From contig JADJPQ010000002.1 of NCBI GenBank assembly GCA_016713175.1, forward strand, positions 310,001 to 374,000: a stretch of DNA of 64,000 bases, in the 5' to 3' direction. The position numbers and the translations under genes are program-made. This DNA comes from Planctomycetota bacterium (GTDB taxonomy: Bacteria; Planctomycetota; UBA1135; UBA2386). Each line of letters starts with the position of its first letter. The stretch's first letter is position 1. Below, piece by piece: positions 1 to 9,247 of this stretch. Under the pieces are notes generated by a model that saw only the letters and a program-made list of their open reading frames with translations, made no database searches and was not told the DNA's origin.

Positions 1-1
1 T

Positions 2-3000
2 CCGGGCATGCGCGAACTGGCCCTGGGTGGGCCCGACACGGCGGTGCGGCTGAAGACCAGTTGGCAGGTGCGCCTGCTTCGAACCGGTGACGTGGGCAGC
101 GGATCGACCTGCCTGTCGCCAAGCCCGGCCTGGGAGGCGTTGGTGGCCGGGCCCGACGGCACGCTGGCGGCGCGCACCGCCAGTTCGCCCGACCCCGCCA
201 ACCCGTGCGTGGTGCCGGCGACCGCCGGGTACCGCCGCCTGGAGAACCACCTCTACCGCATCGAGATCCACGACGGCGGCCAGGCCGGCACCGCGACCTT
301 CACCTGGTCGCGCAACAACGCCTTCTTCGCGACCACATGGCTGCAACGCAACGGCAACCTGCTGACGGTCGCCAGCCGTGGCCGTGACACGCTCACCGGC
401 ATCCGCAACCTCCAGTGGGTCGAGCTGACCGACGACCGGCACGTGCTGTCGGGCCGACCCGGCACGCTGGTGCGGGTGCTCGAGGTCAAGGGCAACACCC
501 TGCTGGTGGACCCCGCCACCGCTACCGACACCCTCGACATGGCCGAGTTCCCGCTACGGCCACGAGTGCGACCCTGGGATGGCGATGGCCGCATCGCGGT
601 CGCCGTGCCCACCACCAACGATGGCTTCGTCGCCATCGAGGACGGCATCGAGGTGCGCTTTTCGGCCGGCCAGAGCTACCGGACCGGCGATCACTGGTAC
701 ATCCCGGCCCGCACCGCCGATGGCATCGAGTGGCCCCAAAGCGGCGGCGCACCCGCCGCGCGGCGGCCCCATGGCACCAAACACCACTTCTGCCGGCTGG
801 CGGTGGTGGAGTTCGACGGGGCGACCTGGACCCTGGTCAGCGACTGCCGACCCGCGTTCCCGGCACTTACCAACCTGACCAGCCTGTTCTATGTCGGCGG
901 CGACGGCCAGGAGGTGCCGCCCGATCCAACCAACCCGGCGACGTTGGTGCAGCTGCCGCGCCAGCTCCGGGTCGGCGTGGCCAGGGGCACCACGGCGGTG
1001 GCCGGCGCCCGCGTGCGCTTTGGCGTCACCGTGGGCAACGGCCGTCTGGACGGCAACGCCCAGACGAGCATCGTGCTCACCGACGCGGCGGGCATCGCCG
1101 CCACCGGTTGGTCGCTGGACTCGGGCAATGCGGCCCAGGAAGTGGTGGCCGAACTGGTGGACGTACTGGACCAGCCGCGACACCTGGCGGTCCGCTTCGG
1201 CGGCCGGCTCAGCACCGCCGCGCTCACGTCCTTCGATCCGGCGAACTGTCCGCCGCTGGCCGGGCAGGTCACGGTGCAGCGGGCCATCGAACAGCTGTGC
1301 CGCCTGGAGACCACCGGTTGCGCCACCTACGTGTTGGCCCCCGAGGGCGACTGGACCCGGGTACTGCGGGAGCTGCGGCCCGGAGAGCACGCGCACATCT
1401 GCTTCCAGCGCGGCGACTACCGCACCGAGGAGACGGTGCGCGTGCGCGGGGCCGGCAACCTGGTGTTCACCGGCGCTGGCGCGGGCACGCGCATCCTCGC
1501 CCGCGGCACTGCCACCGCGCTGCAGTTCGTCGATTGCGCCAGCGTGACGTTGCGCAACCTGGCAGTGGCGGCAAGCGACGAGGGTGTGCGGCCGCGCACG
1601 CCGATGGACGGTGCGGTGGCCGTGGACAACACACCGCTGACGGTGGCCGACGGCGTTGCCATCGCCTGCGGCAGCAACGCCGAGACCGAGCGCTCATGCC
1701 TGTCGGTCCGTTCGCGCGAACCGGGCACCGGCGGCGAGCGCGACAGCGCCGCCGCGGTCCGCGTGCGGAACTCGCGGCTGCTGGCCGGCGACCGGCAGGT
1801 GGGCCTGTACGTGGAGAACGTCGGCACGGTGGCGGTCGACGGCTGCGAACTGCGGCCGCCGCCCGGTGCCAGGGCGATGCGCTTCGAGACGCTGCTGGCG
1901 GAGCCCGCCTTCCGCACGCGGCTGGCCAACGTGCTGCTTGCCGACGCGATCACCTCCGACGCCGAGGCGACGCCGGGGCGCGTGACCCTCGAGGCCGGTC
2001 GCTTCAACCTGGTGTTCAACACGTCGGTCCCCACCGCCGAATGGCGGGCGCTGATGCGGGCCGAACCACCCGCCGCGGCCGAATTGGCGGACCCTGTCGC
2101 GGCCAAGGCCTACGGCGAGCGCCTGCTGCGCATCGCGGTGGACAACCCAGAGCGGCTGCGCACCTTCGACGAGCACCTCGGCCGCATCCGCCGTTCCGTC
2201 GGCGAGGCCGCTTTCGAGCGCCTCGACCCGCGCGTGCGAGCCAGCTTCCTCAACGCCGGCGAAGTCGAGGTGCAGACGCTGTCCGGCACCGAAGGTGCGG
2301 AACGAACCAACGTGCTGTCGCTGGGCGAAGCGAGGGTGCGCTTCGACTCGCCGGTGTCCGATGCCGACTGGCAGGCGCTGCTCCGGGCCGGCCCACCACC
2401 GCGGGTGCGCAACAGCGAGGAACTGCGGGCCCACCTGGGCCAGCTCGCCGAACTGGCCATCGCCGATGCGAACATCCGTGCCCGCGTACCGGGCGTGCGG
2501 GAGTGGTTCGAACGGCTGCGGCTCAGCGACGCCGCGATCCTGGAGGCCGCGATCTTGTGCCGCGGTGGCGGCTTGGCGGAACTGACGGTCCGCGACTGCA
2601 TCGTCGTCGACGCCTTCACCGGCATCGATGTCGGCCGCGAGCTGCGCGATCCGCGCGGGACTGGCGAGCGCATCGCCAGCGCGCAAGTGGCGGACAACCG
2701 CATCGGCCTGCGGTTGCCCCGTGACCGCGCCCGCGGCGGTGCCGCCGTGACGGTGCTCAACCCCGAGCGCAGCCACGTGGAGAACAACGACCTGCAAGTC
2801 GCCGGCGACGTCTCGGCGCGCAACAACTGGCGCAGCGGCATCGTGCTCGCCGGCAGTCTCGGCGGTTTCGCGCTGGTGCGCGAGAACTCGATCCGCGGCT
2901 GCGCCACCGGCATCCGGATCCAGCCCGTCAACGACATCGGCAACCTGCGCGTACAGTGGCTGGTCGGCGACAACTGGCTGGTGGGCGCCGACCCCAGGGT

Positions 3001-3064
3001 GGACATCGTGGTGCCACCTCAGGCCCGGCTCCTGAGCAACGTGTCGACCCCGACGGCGCCGTGA
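2..3064 (+). CDS. DUF6519 / right-handed beta-helix protein, 5' end missing
   Basis: The reading frame is open to the left edge, so the gene probably starts outside the window; the first internal ATG is at 8. About 1020 residues are visible. Residues 70-110 carry the ENHLYRIEIHDGG and ATFTWSRNN motifs that I associate with the DUF6519 family. The C-terminal third has short Asn/Gly-rich repeats (for example VADNRIGL and VRENSIRGCATGIRI) that look like rungs of a right-handed parallel beta-helix, as in pectate-lyase-like proteins. The central part is not recognised. DUF6519 proteins are large and sometimes lie near contractile-injection or phage-tail-like genes, but none are visible here. The biochemical role is unknown. 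The family call is from motif memory. Confidence 0.6.
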   Translation, partial: PGMRELALGGPDTAVRLKTSWQVRLLRTGDVGSGSTCLSPSPAWEALVAGPDGTLAARTASSPDPANPCVVPATAGYRRLENHLYRIEIHDGGQAGTATFTWSRNNAFFATTWLQRNGNLLTVASRGRDTLTGIRNLQWVELTDDRHVLSGRPGTLVRVLEVKGNTLLVDPATATDTLDMAEFPLRPRVRPWDGDGRIAVAVPTTNDGFVAIEDGIEVRFSAGQSYRTGDHWYIPARTADGIEWPQSGGAPAARRPHGTKHHFCRLAVVEFDGATWTLVSDCRPAFPALTNLTSLFYVGGDGQEVPPDPTNPATLVQLPRQLRVGVARGTTAVAGARVRFGVTVGNGRLDGNAQTSIVLTDAAGIAATGWSLDSGNAAQEVVAELVDVLDQPRHLAVRFGGRLSTAALTSFDPANCPPLAGQVTVQRAIEQLCRLETTGCATYVLAPEGDWTRVLRELRPGEHAHICFQRGDYRTEETVRVRGAGNLVFTGAGAGTRILARGTATALQFVDCASVTLRNLAVAASDEGVRPRTPMDGAVAVDNTPLTVADGVAIACGSNAETERSCLSVRSREPGTGGERDSAAAVRVRNSRLLAGDRQVGLYVENVGTVAVDGCELRPPPGARAMRFETLLAEPAFRTRLANVLLADAITSDAEATPGRVTLEAGRFNLVFNTSVPTAEWRALMRAEPPAAAELADPVAAKAYGERLLRIAVDNPERLRTFDEHLGRIRRSVGEAAFERLDPRVRASFLNAGEVEVQTLSGTEGAERTNVLSLGEARVRFDSPVSDADWQALLRAGPPPRVRNSEELRAHLGQLAELAIADANIRARVPGVREWFERLRLSDAAILEAAILCRGGGLAELTVRDCIVVDAFTGIDVGRELRDPRGTGERIASAQVADNRIGLRLPRDRARGGAAVTVLNPERSHVENNDLQVAGDVSARNNWRSGIVLAGSLGGFALVRENSIRGCATGIRIQPVNDIGNLRVQWLVGDNWLVGADPRVDIVVPPQARLLSNVSTPTAP

Positions 3065-3104
3065 CCCCGTCGCGTGGCGCCGGTTGACCGTGGACGGTGA
3101 ACGT

Positions 3105-3494
3105 TCAGCGCGGCGCTTCGTCGGCACCCCGTTCGAGTGCCGGGTCCGCAGGGACCGCGACCAGACGGGTCGGGGACGCAGGGTCCTGCCGCAGCCAGCG
3201 CCCGTCGCGCAACACCCAGCACGGGCTGCCATCGGTCAAGCGGATGACGCATTCGACCAGATCGTCCAGCGCGGCATCGGGGCAGCGCAGATCCGGCCGG
3301 GTCCGGAACGACGCGGGCACTGCGGTCACGGCCGGAGCAGCCATCGAGCCGAGGTCGACCAGGGGCTGATGCGCGGGAACGGTCACGGGCGGCGATGCCG
3401 CCGCACGCATCGGCACGGCAAGAAACGGGTTGCCGGTCGCAAGCGCGCCGAGCAACAGGCCGACAGCCAGCAGCAAACAAACCTTGGGGTTCAT
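3105..3494 (-). CDS. small secreted or membrane-anchored hypothetical protein
   Basis: The product is 129 residues. The start chosen is the Met before NPKVCLLLAVGLLLGAL, which gives a classic signal peptide or single N-terminal membrane segment (residues 5-22); the frame stays open 11 codons further upstream, but that would place Arg-rich residues in front of the signal. The rest is a Pro/Ala-rich linker and a short domain with two Cys residues (DLRCPDA and SPCWVLRDG) that could form a disulphide outside the cytoplasm. It converges with the DUF6519 gene with only 40 bp between stops. No family is recognised. It is called real because of the signal peptide and because no competing gene occupies the stretch. 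Confidence 0.5.
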   Translation of the reverse strand: MNPKVCLLLAVGLLLGALATGNPFLAVPMRAAASPPVTVPAHQPLVDLGSMAAPAVTAVPASFRTRPDLRCPDAALDDLVECVIRLTDGSPCWVLRDGRWLRQDPASPTRLVAVPADPALERGADEAPR

Positions 3495-3572
3495 CCGTCG
3501 AGAGGGGCGGGAGACGTTACGCGACAACCCCGGGTCGCGGTCGTTCTTTCCGGGGTAGCTCGCACACCGTTC

Positions 3573-4802
3573 CTATCGGAACGTCAGCCGCACGGCAGTC
3601 GTACTGTCCACCGGAACCAAGGTCGTATCGACGATCAAAGCCTGGATCCACAGATCCAAACCCACCAGCCGTGGGTCGACAGGGAACGTCACCGGCGGCC
3701 CCGCCCAGACGCCATTCTGGTCTACCGAAAACCCAGCAGCCGAGCCAGCAACAAGCGTTTGCAGCAGCCCGAACTGACCCAGGTCGAGCCACAACGACAG
3801 CAGACCTGCCGCCGAGGGGTCGATCCGCACCACGGTCGAACCAATGGCCAACGACGTCGTCGGGCCAGCCAGGTTGACCGCCGTCACGAACGGCAGGGCC
3901 CGGTGCGTCGGCATCTGGCCGACCTGGAAGTGAGCCTGATCCTGCACGTAGAACCCAAGCCACCCGCCTCGACTGCCCAGGTCGGTCGCGTAGGCGCCGG
4001 GGCCCAGGTAGGTCTCGAAGTTCTGCGGGTCCGGCGTCAGCCCCCCGGCGCTCGAGCCGCGCAGTTGCAACACCGGATCCGCGAACCGCAGGCCGAGGGC
4101 CAGTTCCGCGGTCGCCGACGGCTGGCCGACCTCGCCGAAGTGCGCGACCGTGCCGGTGGCGCCGAACACGGTGCCCGAGTAACTCGGCTGCCCCGGCGCC
4201 AGATGCCGTTCCTGGAACGAGCCGGTGAGCATCATGCCGGCGGTGCTGGGCTGCGAGCGTTCCCCCACACGGGCGCGAACCAGCATCGCGATGCCCGTCC
4301 GGCGCCCGGCGACCTGCGATGGCATCACCAGCAGCTGCCGTTGGCTGAACGGCCCTTGCGTCGGATGGAACCGCACCTCGAACTCCCACGGACCGGAAGT
4401 CGCGACCTGCAGGAAGTACGGACCGTATTGCGGCCCGACCGGCTGCGTCAGATCGATGGACTCGAACTGCGCACCCGCCGGCCCGCGCAGCATCGTCCGG
4501 TAGAACTGCACGGCTTCGATGCGGACGAACGCACCAGCGGTGATCACGAACGCCGGGTCGACCTCGAAGGTGATCTTGAAGCCGCTGAGACGGTGATCGC
4601 CGACGCGTTCGAGCACCTCGGCGGGGAACACCTTGAACAGCGCGTCGCCGGTCTGGTTGCCGCCGGTGGACAGGAAGTTCGGGAACGCGATCGGGGTCGG
4701 CTGCAGCCACCAATTGCCGAACTCAAGCTTGTTCTGCGGGAACGGCTGCTGGGCAGCCAGAGCCGCACTGAAGGCGGCGGCGACGGTGAGGCGGAACGAC
4801 AT
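3573..4802 (-). CDS. secreted hypothetical protein of planctomycete type
   Basis: The product is 409 residues. The frame is open far upstream, but the start is placed at 4802 because MSFRLTVAAAFSAALAAQQ is a clean signal peptide with a predicted cut after AAQ, as in several other secreted proteins of this window. The mature part is rich in beta-strand-like alternation, with a weak PVDPRLVGLDLWIQALIVD segment near the C-terminus. Such C-terminal segments ending in a short hydrophobic strand (VRLTFR) recur in secreted proteins of deep-branching Planctomycetes, as far as I recall. No enzymatic motif is seen. It is probably an exported structural or surface protein. Confidence 0.65.
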   Translation of the reverse strand: MSFRLTVAAAFSAALAAQQPFPQNKLEFGNWWLQPTPIAFPNFLSTGGNQTGDALFKVFPAEVLERVGDHRLSGFKITFEVDPAFVITAGAFVRIEAVQFYRTMLRGPAGAQFESIDLTQPVGPQYGPYFLQVATSGPWEFEVRFHPTQGPFSQRQLLVMPSQVAGRRTGIAMLVRARVGERSQPSTAGMMLTGSFQERHLAPGQPSYSGTVFGATGTVAHFGEVGQPSATAELALGLRFADPVLQLRGSSAGGLTPDPQNFETYLGPGAYATDLGSRGGWLGFYVQDQAHFQVGQMPTHRALPFVTAVNLAGPTTSLAIGSTVVRIDPSAAGLLSLWLDLGQFGLLQTLVAGSAAGFSVDQNGVWAGPPVTFPVDPRLVGLDLWIQALIVDTTLVPVDSTTAVRLTFR

Positions 4803-4909
4803 GCCGGCGACGGTGACCCCAGGCAGGCACCGTAGCCTATGCGGAAGTCGGCGGGCTGCGAAGGGGCGATGCCGCGATTGGGCCCGTGCCAGGCTCGCGC
4901 AACCCGCAA

Positions 4910-6769
4910 CTACCTGCCGGTGAGCACCGGCTGCGTCGCCCGCTTCAGGAACAGCACGGCAAAACAGGTCGCGTCCACGGACTCGCCGTCCCTGTGATCG
5001 GCCGGGAACGACCCGTCCGCGCGTTGTCGCCCGAGCAGTTGCAGTGCTCCCTCGAAGTACCAGTCGCGTCCCTGGATACGAGCGATGCTGGCAAGTTCGC
5101 TGGCACGCTCGAGGCCGTAGAGGAAGTAGTACCAATGCTCGTCGGCGCGTCCCACGAAGCCAGAGTTGGAGCGAACTGTGAACTCGGCAGCCAGCCACGC
5201 GAATGCCTGCTCGATCGCTTCGTCGATCTTCGGCATCACATTGGCGCGCTCGAGGCCGCACTGGACCAGACCGGCGCGGGCGATCACCAGCCCGGTCACG
5301 CCGGCCGTGGTCATCGATCCATAAGCCGGCTTGTCGGGCATTTGATAGGCAAAGCCCCTGGCCTTGACGGGTACGCCGGGAGCGACCGTACCGGCGGTTG
5401 CCTCCGCGGCCGCCGCGCGCAGCGCGCGGTAGGTGGTCAACGACAACCGCAGGTCGCGTCCCTCGTCACTGCACTGCACGTCAAGCAGGTGCGCGGCAGC
5501 GGCGCGCCAGACCGTGGCCGGAACCTCGACCTTGCACAGCATCGCAGCGTGCAGGCCCAGCAGCGCATACTGGTTGACCGAATTGTCGAACCGGGCGCCG
5601 GGAACATAATTGAAGCGCAACCGATAGGCAGCATCCACGCGGCGGTCGATGTTGGTCCGCAGCCGCGCCGTCCAGGCGGCCGCCAGCGCGCGATCGGTAT
5701 CGTCGAGCTCACGTGGCGCCGGCGCCGCCAGGACGCCGGACCTGAGCCGTTCGCGCTCGCCCGGCGGCGTATGGCGCTCCGCCAGAACCATGAGGGCCAG
5801 GCCGAGCGAGTAGCTGTCGATCAGTTCCCGCTTGCGCAGTTCGTCGAGCGAGGCGACCAACACCGCATCGTCGTGCGGCGTGCCGGCATGCAGCAGGGTC
5901 AGCAGGGCCAGTGCCAGGCGTCCGCTGCCGTAGCTGCGGTTCTCGCGGCTGTCGCGAAGATAGCGGCGACGGCCGTTCGCGAGTTCGCCGTGGATCCAAC
6001 CAGCCCCACGTTCGATGGCCCGGGCCACGGCCACGCGGAACTCCGTGTCCTGGTTGTCGCGAACGGCGACCAACTGCCAGCGATCGGCAAGAACGAGCTT
6101 GCGGAACCGGTCGTCCTTCTCGGCAAACACCAGTTCGAGGCGAACGGTGAACTCGCGGACCAGGCCGTCCTGAGCCGACACGAGCCGCTCCACCTGCAGT
6201 TCCCCTGCAGCCTGCCACTTGCACAGTGGTCTGATGAACCGCTGCAAAGAGGCTTTGCTCTCCCCGGGCCGCACCTCGGGATCTTCGGTCGTTACCTTCA
6301 GCGTGAACCGTTGCACGCCGTCGGGGCCCGGCGCATCGACGCGACCACTCAGCACCAGATCGCCGAACGGAAGCAACCGGTAGTAACGGCGCTGGCCGCG
6401 CGACCGCAGGTCGAACGCAACGGCACGCATCAGGTCGGGCAGGCTGCGCGGTTCGTCTGCCACGGCCCGCCGATCGGCAGTCAGTTCGCCGTGACACAAC
6501 CATGGCGCGGGCAGCAGGACCGGCAACAGTCCATCCGGCACCTTGCCCTTCACCGCCAGCCGCGATGCCTCGACCTGCGTCGGCGCGGTGCCGCTGGCGG
6601 CCGTGAACTCGCGTCGGTACTCGACCGCGCCGTGGGCGGGGACGGCCCAGGCGAGGTCCTGCGCCGCGATCACGTCGGTCAGCGCCAACGCAATTGCCAG
6701 CATGGACCCGAGCGTGCCTCGCTGAAGAGGAATCCGGCTGGTGAGCGGATGGCAGGAGTGTGGGTGCAT
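4910..6769 (-). CDS. secreted alpha-toroid protein (prenyltransferase/squalene-oxidase-repeat-like)
   Basis: The product is 619 residues from the Met at 6769. A later Met at 6703 would give 597 residues but lacks the positively charged n-region; the chosen start gives RIPLQRGTLGSMLAIALALTDVIAAQ, a full signal peptide. The second half has the helical pair pattern of terpenoid-cyclase/prenyltransferase toroids: NQYALLGLHAAMLC, AYGSMTTAGVTGLVIARAG and a C-terminal RADGSFP followed by ATCFAVLFLKRA. The DXDD and DCTAE motifs of true squalene-hopene cyclases are not seen, so catalytic cyclisation is unlikely. Planctomycetes carry many exported proteins of this fold with unknown function. Confidence 0.7.
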   Translation of the reverse strand: MHPHSCHPLTSRIPLQRGTLGSMLAIALALTDVIAAQDLAWAVPAHGAVEYRREFTAASGTAPTQVEASRLAVKGKVPDGLLPVLLPAPWLCHGELTADRRAVADEPRSLPDLMRAVAFDLRSRGQRRYYRLLPFGDLVLSGRVDAPGPDGVQRFTLKVTTEDPEVRPGESKASLQRFIRPLCKWQAAGELQVERLVSAQDGLVREFTVRLELVFAEKDDRFRKLVLADRWQLVAVRDNQDTEFRVAVARAIERGAGWIHGELANGRRRYLRDSRENRSYGSGRLALALLTLLHAGTPHDDAVLVASLDELRKRELIDSYSLGLALMVLAERHTPPGERERLRSGVLAAPAPRELDDTDRALAAAWTARLRTNIDRRVDAAYRLRFNYVPGARFDNSVNQYALLGLHAAMLCKVEVPATVWRAAAAHLLDVQCSDEGRDLRLSLTTYRALRAAAAEATAGTVAPGVPVKARGFAYQMPDKPAYGSMTTAGVTGLVIARAGLVQCGLERANVMPKIDEAIEQAFAWLAAEFTVRSNSGFVGRADEHWYYFLYGLERASELASIARIQGRDWYFEGALQLLGRQRADGSFPADHRDGESVDATCFAVLFLKRATQPVLTGR

Positions 6770-6982
6770 GATCCGTTGCTCACGACGACCTGGATCGCCC
6801 ACCAGGTGCCAACGCAGGTCCGCGCGAGGAAGCGCGACGGCTCCGGAACGCGCGGTTGCCGGGCGCCGGACGCCATCATCATAGCCGCATGCGACTGGGT
6901 TGAGGAGGGAGACCGTGCAATGTCAGCAACGCCCCATGGGCACTTGCCGACCAATGCCGGCCTGTTGAACCGCGGGCTCCCA

Positions 6983-7441
6983 TCAGGCGCCCATTCGGAA
7001 CTCAGCGGGCCGGGCAGGCTGAGGCGAAGCCACGCGAGCGACCGCGTGCAACAGCAGCACCGCGAACCAGCCGATGCCGAGCATCGCGTGCACGGGCCCT
7101 GACCACTCCCGAAGGCGCTCGGCGTCGATCACCTGCACCGCCGTGCCAGTGAGCACCAGCAGCATGGAAAGCGCCAGCAAGAGGACCCCCGAGCGACGCC
7201 CCGGCCGACTGCCGGCGCAGAGGCGAGGCCGCGCGTGGCTCGACCAGACGATGCCCAATACGAAGATCGCCAGTGGCCCGAGCGCCACGTGCAGCGAGTG
7301 GACCGACGGCTGCCAAGGGTGATTGACCAGAGCGAATTCGTCCGGTGGCAGACACCACCACCGCATCCAGCCGAGCGTTACGCCAGACACCGCGACGCCG
7401 AGGAACGACAGCCACAGCAACCGGACATCGTTCCGGGTCAT
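6983..7441 (-). CDS. small His-rich integral membrane protein, possible b-type cytochrome
   Basis: The product is 152 residues with about four hydrophobic helices. The start Met (MTRNDVRLLW) overlaps the stop of the FMN-binding gene by 4 bp (ATGA), which fixes the start. His residues lie at helix ends: VHSLHVALG and WSSHA flank one helix, and PVHAML and LLLHAVAR, 14 residues apart, flank the last. Paired His residues of this kind are the usual ligands of transmembrane b hemes, as in cytochrome b561 or DUF4405-type proteins. It is the last gene of an apbE-porin-FMN_bind operon, so a role in passing electrons across the inner membrane to the secreted flavoprotein is plausible. Heme binding is inferred only. 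Confidence 0.6.
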   Translation of the reverse strand: MTRNDVRLLWLSFLGVAVSGVTLGWMRWWCLPPDEFALVNHPWQPSVHSLHVALGPLAIFVLGIVWSSHARPRLCAGSRPGRRSGVLLLALSMLLVLTGTAVQVIDAERLREWSGPVHAMLGIGWFAVLLLHAVARVASPQPARPAEFRMGA

Positions 7442-8028
7442 GGTCGTCCGGCGGTAGCCGCAGACTTCACCGGCGGTGCGGGCGGCGGCGGCACGACGCC
7501 CAACCGGGCGGCGACCACACCGTGTACGGCGAGCACCCGACGACACGCCGCCTGCATCGCGGTCGCCGTCAACGTCGCGCCGGCGATCGGCGGCTGATCC
7601 GCCACCTTGCGCTCACCCTGCAGCGACCGGCCCTGCAGCTGTTCGCGCCACTTCGGCTTCGGGAGGTAGTCGCGCGGCTCGGCGAACGCGACCACTTCGA
7701 CGCGCGCGATCGTCGCGTCCGGGGCGACGGCGATCATCACGGTCTCCTTCTTGGCGCGGATCACGTGCGTGTCGAACCACGCGACCCCGACCACCTTGCC
7801 GTCGACCCGCGCGACGTAGCCGAACACGGTCGCGCGTTCCTCGGTCGCGCCCGACACCTTGGCGACCGCCGCGCGGTCGTCATCCGACAGCGCGACGACG
7901 ATCCGCTCGATGCTGGCCTTCGGGAACGCCAGCGCCAGCGCTTCCTCGCGCGTCGGCAGGTCCTGCGACACCGCCACCCCGGTCGCCACCAGCACCGCCA
8001 GCGCGATCCGCAGGCGCTCAGAACACAT
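7438..8028 (-). CDS. secreted FMN-binding (NqrC/RnfG-like) protein
   Basis: The product is 196 residues. The start is taken at the ATG at 8028 (a TTG two codons earlier is also in frame); it overlaps the end of the porin gene by 11 bp. Residues 1-22 form a signal peptide ending AVSQ. The mature part is an FMN_bind domain: a YVARVDGKVVGVAWFD hairpin, a VMIAVAPDATIARVEVV strand pair, and AGATLT at 149-154 preceded by an Asp. This resembles the (S/T)GAT motif in which ApbE esterifies FMN to the last Thr (T152 here). ApbE is encoded in the same operon, so this protein is its likely substrate. No membrane anchor is seen, so it is probably a soluble periplasmic flavoprotein. Confidence 0.8.
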   Translation of the reverse strand: MCSERLRIALAVLVATGVAVSQDLPTREEALALAFPKASIERIVVALSDDDRAAVAKVSGATEERATVFGYVARVDGKVVGVAWFDTHVIRAKKETVMIAVAPDATIARVEVVAFAEPRDYLPKPKWREQLQGRSLQGERKVADQPPIAGATLTATAMQAACRRVLAVHGVVAARLGVVPPPPAPPVKSAATAGRP

Positions 8029-9247
8029 AGCCAAACCCCACGTTCAGGCGATCGGGATCGTGATCCCAGGACTCGTAGTCGACCTTGATGGCGATCTTGG
8101 GCATCGGCTGCCAGGACACCCCGAACGTCAGGATCTCGTCGCGCTGGCGGCGATCGCGCACCGCACCGCCGGGCAGTTGGGCCTGCGTGTCGATGTACTC
8201 GGCACGGACGAACGGCTGCAGCTTGCTCGCCGTGTCGCGACACAGCCACGGCGCGATGTCGTAGCCGAGCTCGACGTAGACGCCGCTGAGCTGGTCGCCG
8301 AGCGCCTTGCCGGTCGCCGCCGCGAACCTGCCGGCGTCGGGCACGAACGCATTGGCCCACAGCGCGCGCAGTTGCCAGCGTTCATGCCGCAGGTCGGCGT
8401 GCAGTTCGACGATCGTCGTCGCCAGATCCGGGATCCGGACCGAGCCGGCGCGATTGTCCTGCCCGGAACGGCCATGCCACACGGCACCGCCGACGAGACC
8501 GTGGTCATGCCGCCAGTCCAGGCGCGCGGCGAAGCCGAAGTCATCGGCGGCGTCGCGGTTGCCCTTCTGGCGCCCGCCGCGCAACCCGCTGGCATCGAAG
8601 TCCTCGCCGTCGAACCCCACCAGCGCCGCGGTCTGCCACTCGAACACGCCGAGTTCGCCACCGGCGGCGACGCCAGGTTCACGCCACGTCGTCGGGATGA
8701 TCCGGGTCTCCGTCTGCGAACGGGCGACCGGCAGGAACGCGATCGGCTCGTGGTTCTCGTTGACCAGCCCGAGCGGCGCCAGTTGCACACCGGCGCGCAG
8801 CCACAGCGCCTCGCAGGCGCGGTATTCCAGCCAGGCGAACTCGACACCGACTTCGCCGGCCGAGGTCGACGTGCCGGAGTTGGCGGTCGTGCTGCCGTGC
8901 TCGACCTCGATCTCGGACTGGAATCGCCAGCGCTCGTCGAACCGGTAGCCGACATACAGCACCGTGCGCAGCGCATCGAACACGTCGGTCTGGCCGCTCC
9001 GCTGCGTGAACACGAACTCGCCATAGCCGCCGAGCGATGCGGCGCCGGTGGTGCCGCCGCCGGTCGCCGGCGATGGCTCGGTGCGCAGCCGTTCGAGATC
9101 CTCGCCGAGCCCGAGCACCTGCCGGCGCAGCTCGGCGTTCTGCTGCTCGAGTCGATCGAGTCGCTGTTGCACGGGATCCTGCCCGCGGGGGCAGGACGAG
9201 ATCGCGACCAGGGCGGCCGCCAGCAAAGGATGGGAAGGGTACTTCAT
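8018..9247 (-). CDS. outer-membrane beta-barrel porin with N-terminal coiled coil
   Basis: The product is 409 residues. The start at 9247 overlaps the apbE stop by 4 bp (ATGA). A signal peptide (residues 1-22) is followed by a short coiled coil (QQRLDRLEQQNAELRRQV). The rest has the amphipathic alternating strands of a large barrel and ends in an aromatic C-terminal strand (LNVGFGYVF, terminal Phe), the BAM recognition feature. The layout, coiled coil then barrel, matches phosphate-selective-type (OprO/P-like) and carbohydrate porins. Its place between apbE and the FMN-binding gene suggests that it supplies an outer-membrane route for a substrate or electron acceptor of that redox module. Confidence 0.8.
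   Translation of the reverse strand: MKYPSHPLLAAALVAISSCPRGQDPVQQRLDRLEQQNAELRRQVLGLGEDLERLRTEPSPATGGGTTGAASLGGYGEFVFTQRSGQTDVFDALRTVLYVGYRFDERWRFQSEIEVEHGSTTANSGTSTSAGEVGVEFAWLEYRACEALWLRAGVQLAPLGLVNENHEPIAFLPVARSQTETRIIPTTWREPGVAAGGELGVFEWQTAALVGFDGEDFDASGLRGGRQKGNRDAADDFGFAARLDWRHDHGLVGGAVWHGRSGQDNRAGSVRIPDLATTIVELHADLRHERWQLRALWANAFVPDAGRFAAATGKALGDQLSGVYVELGYDIAPWLCRDTASKLQPFVRAEYIDTQAQLPGGAVRDRRQRDEILTFGVSWQPMPKIAIKVDYESWDHDPDRLNVGFGYVF

Noticed and set aside
8018..8034. TTG start for the FMN-binding gene
   Set aside because: An ATG two codons later gives an equally good signal peptide, so the rarer start is not needed.
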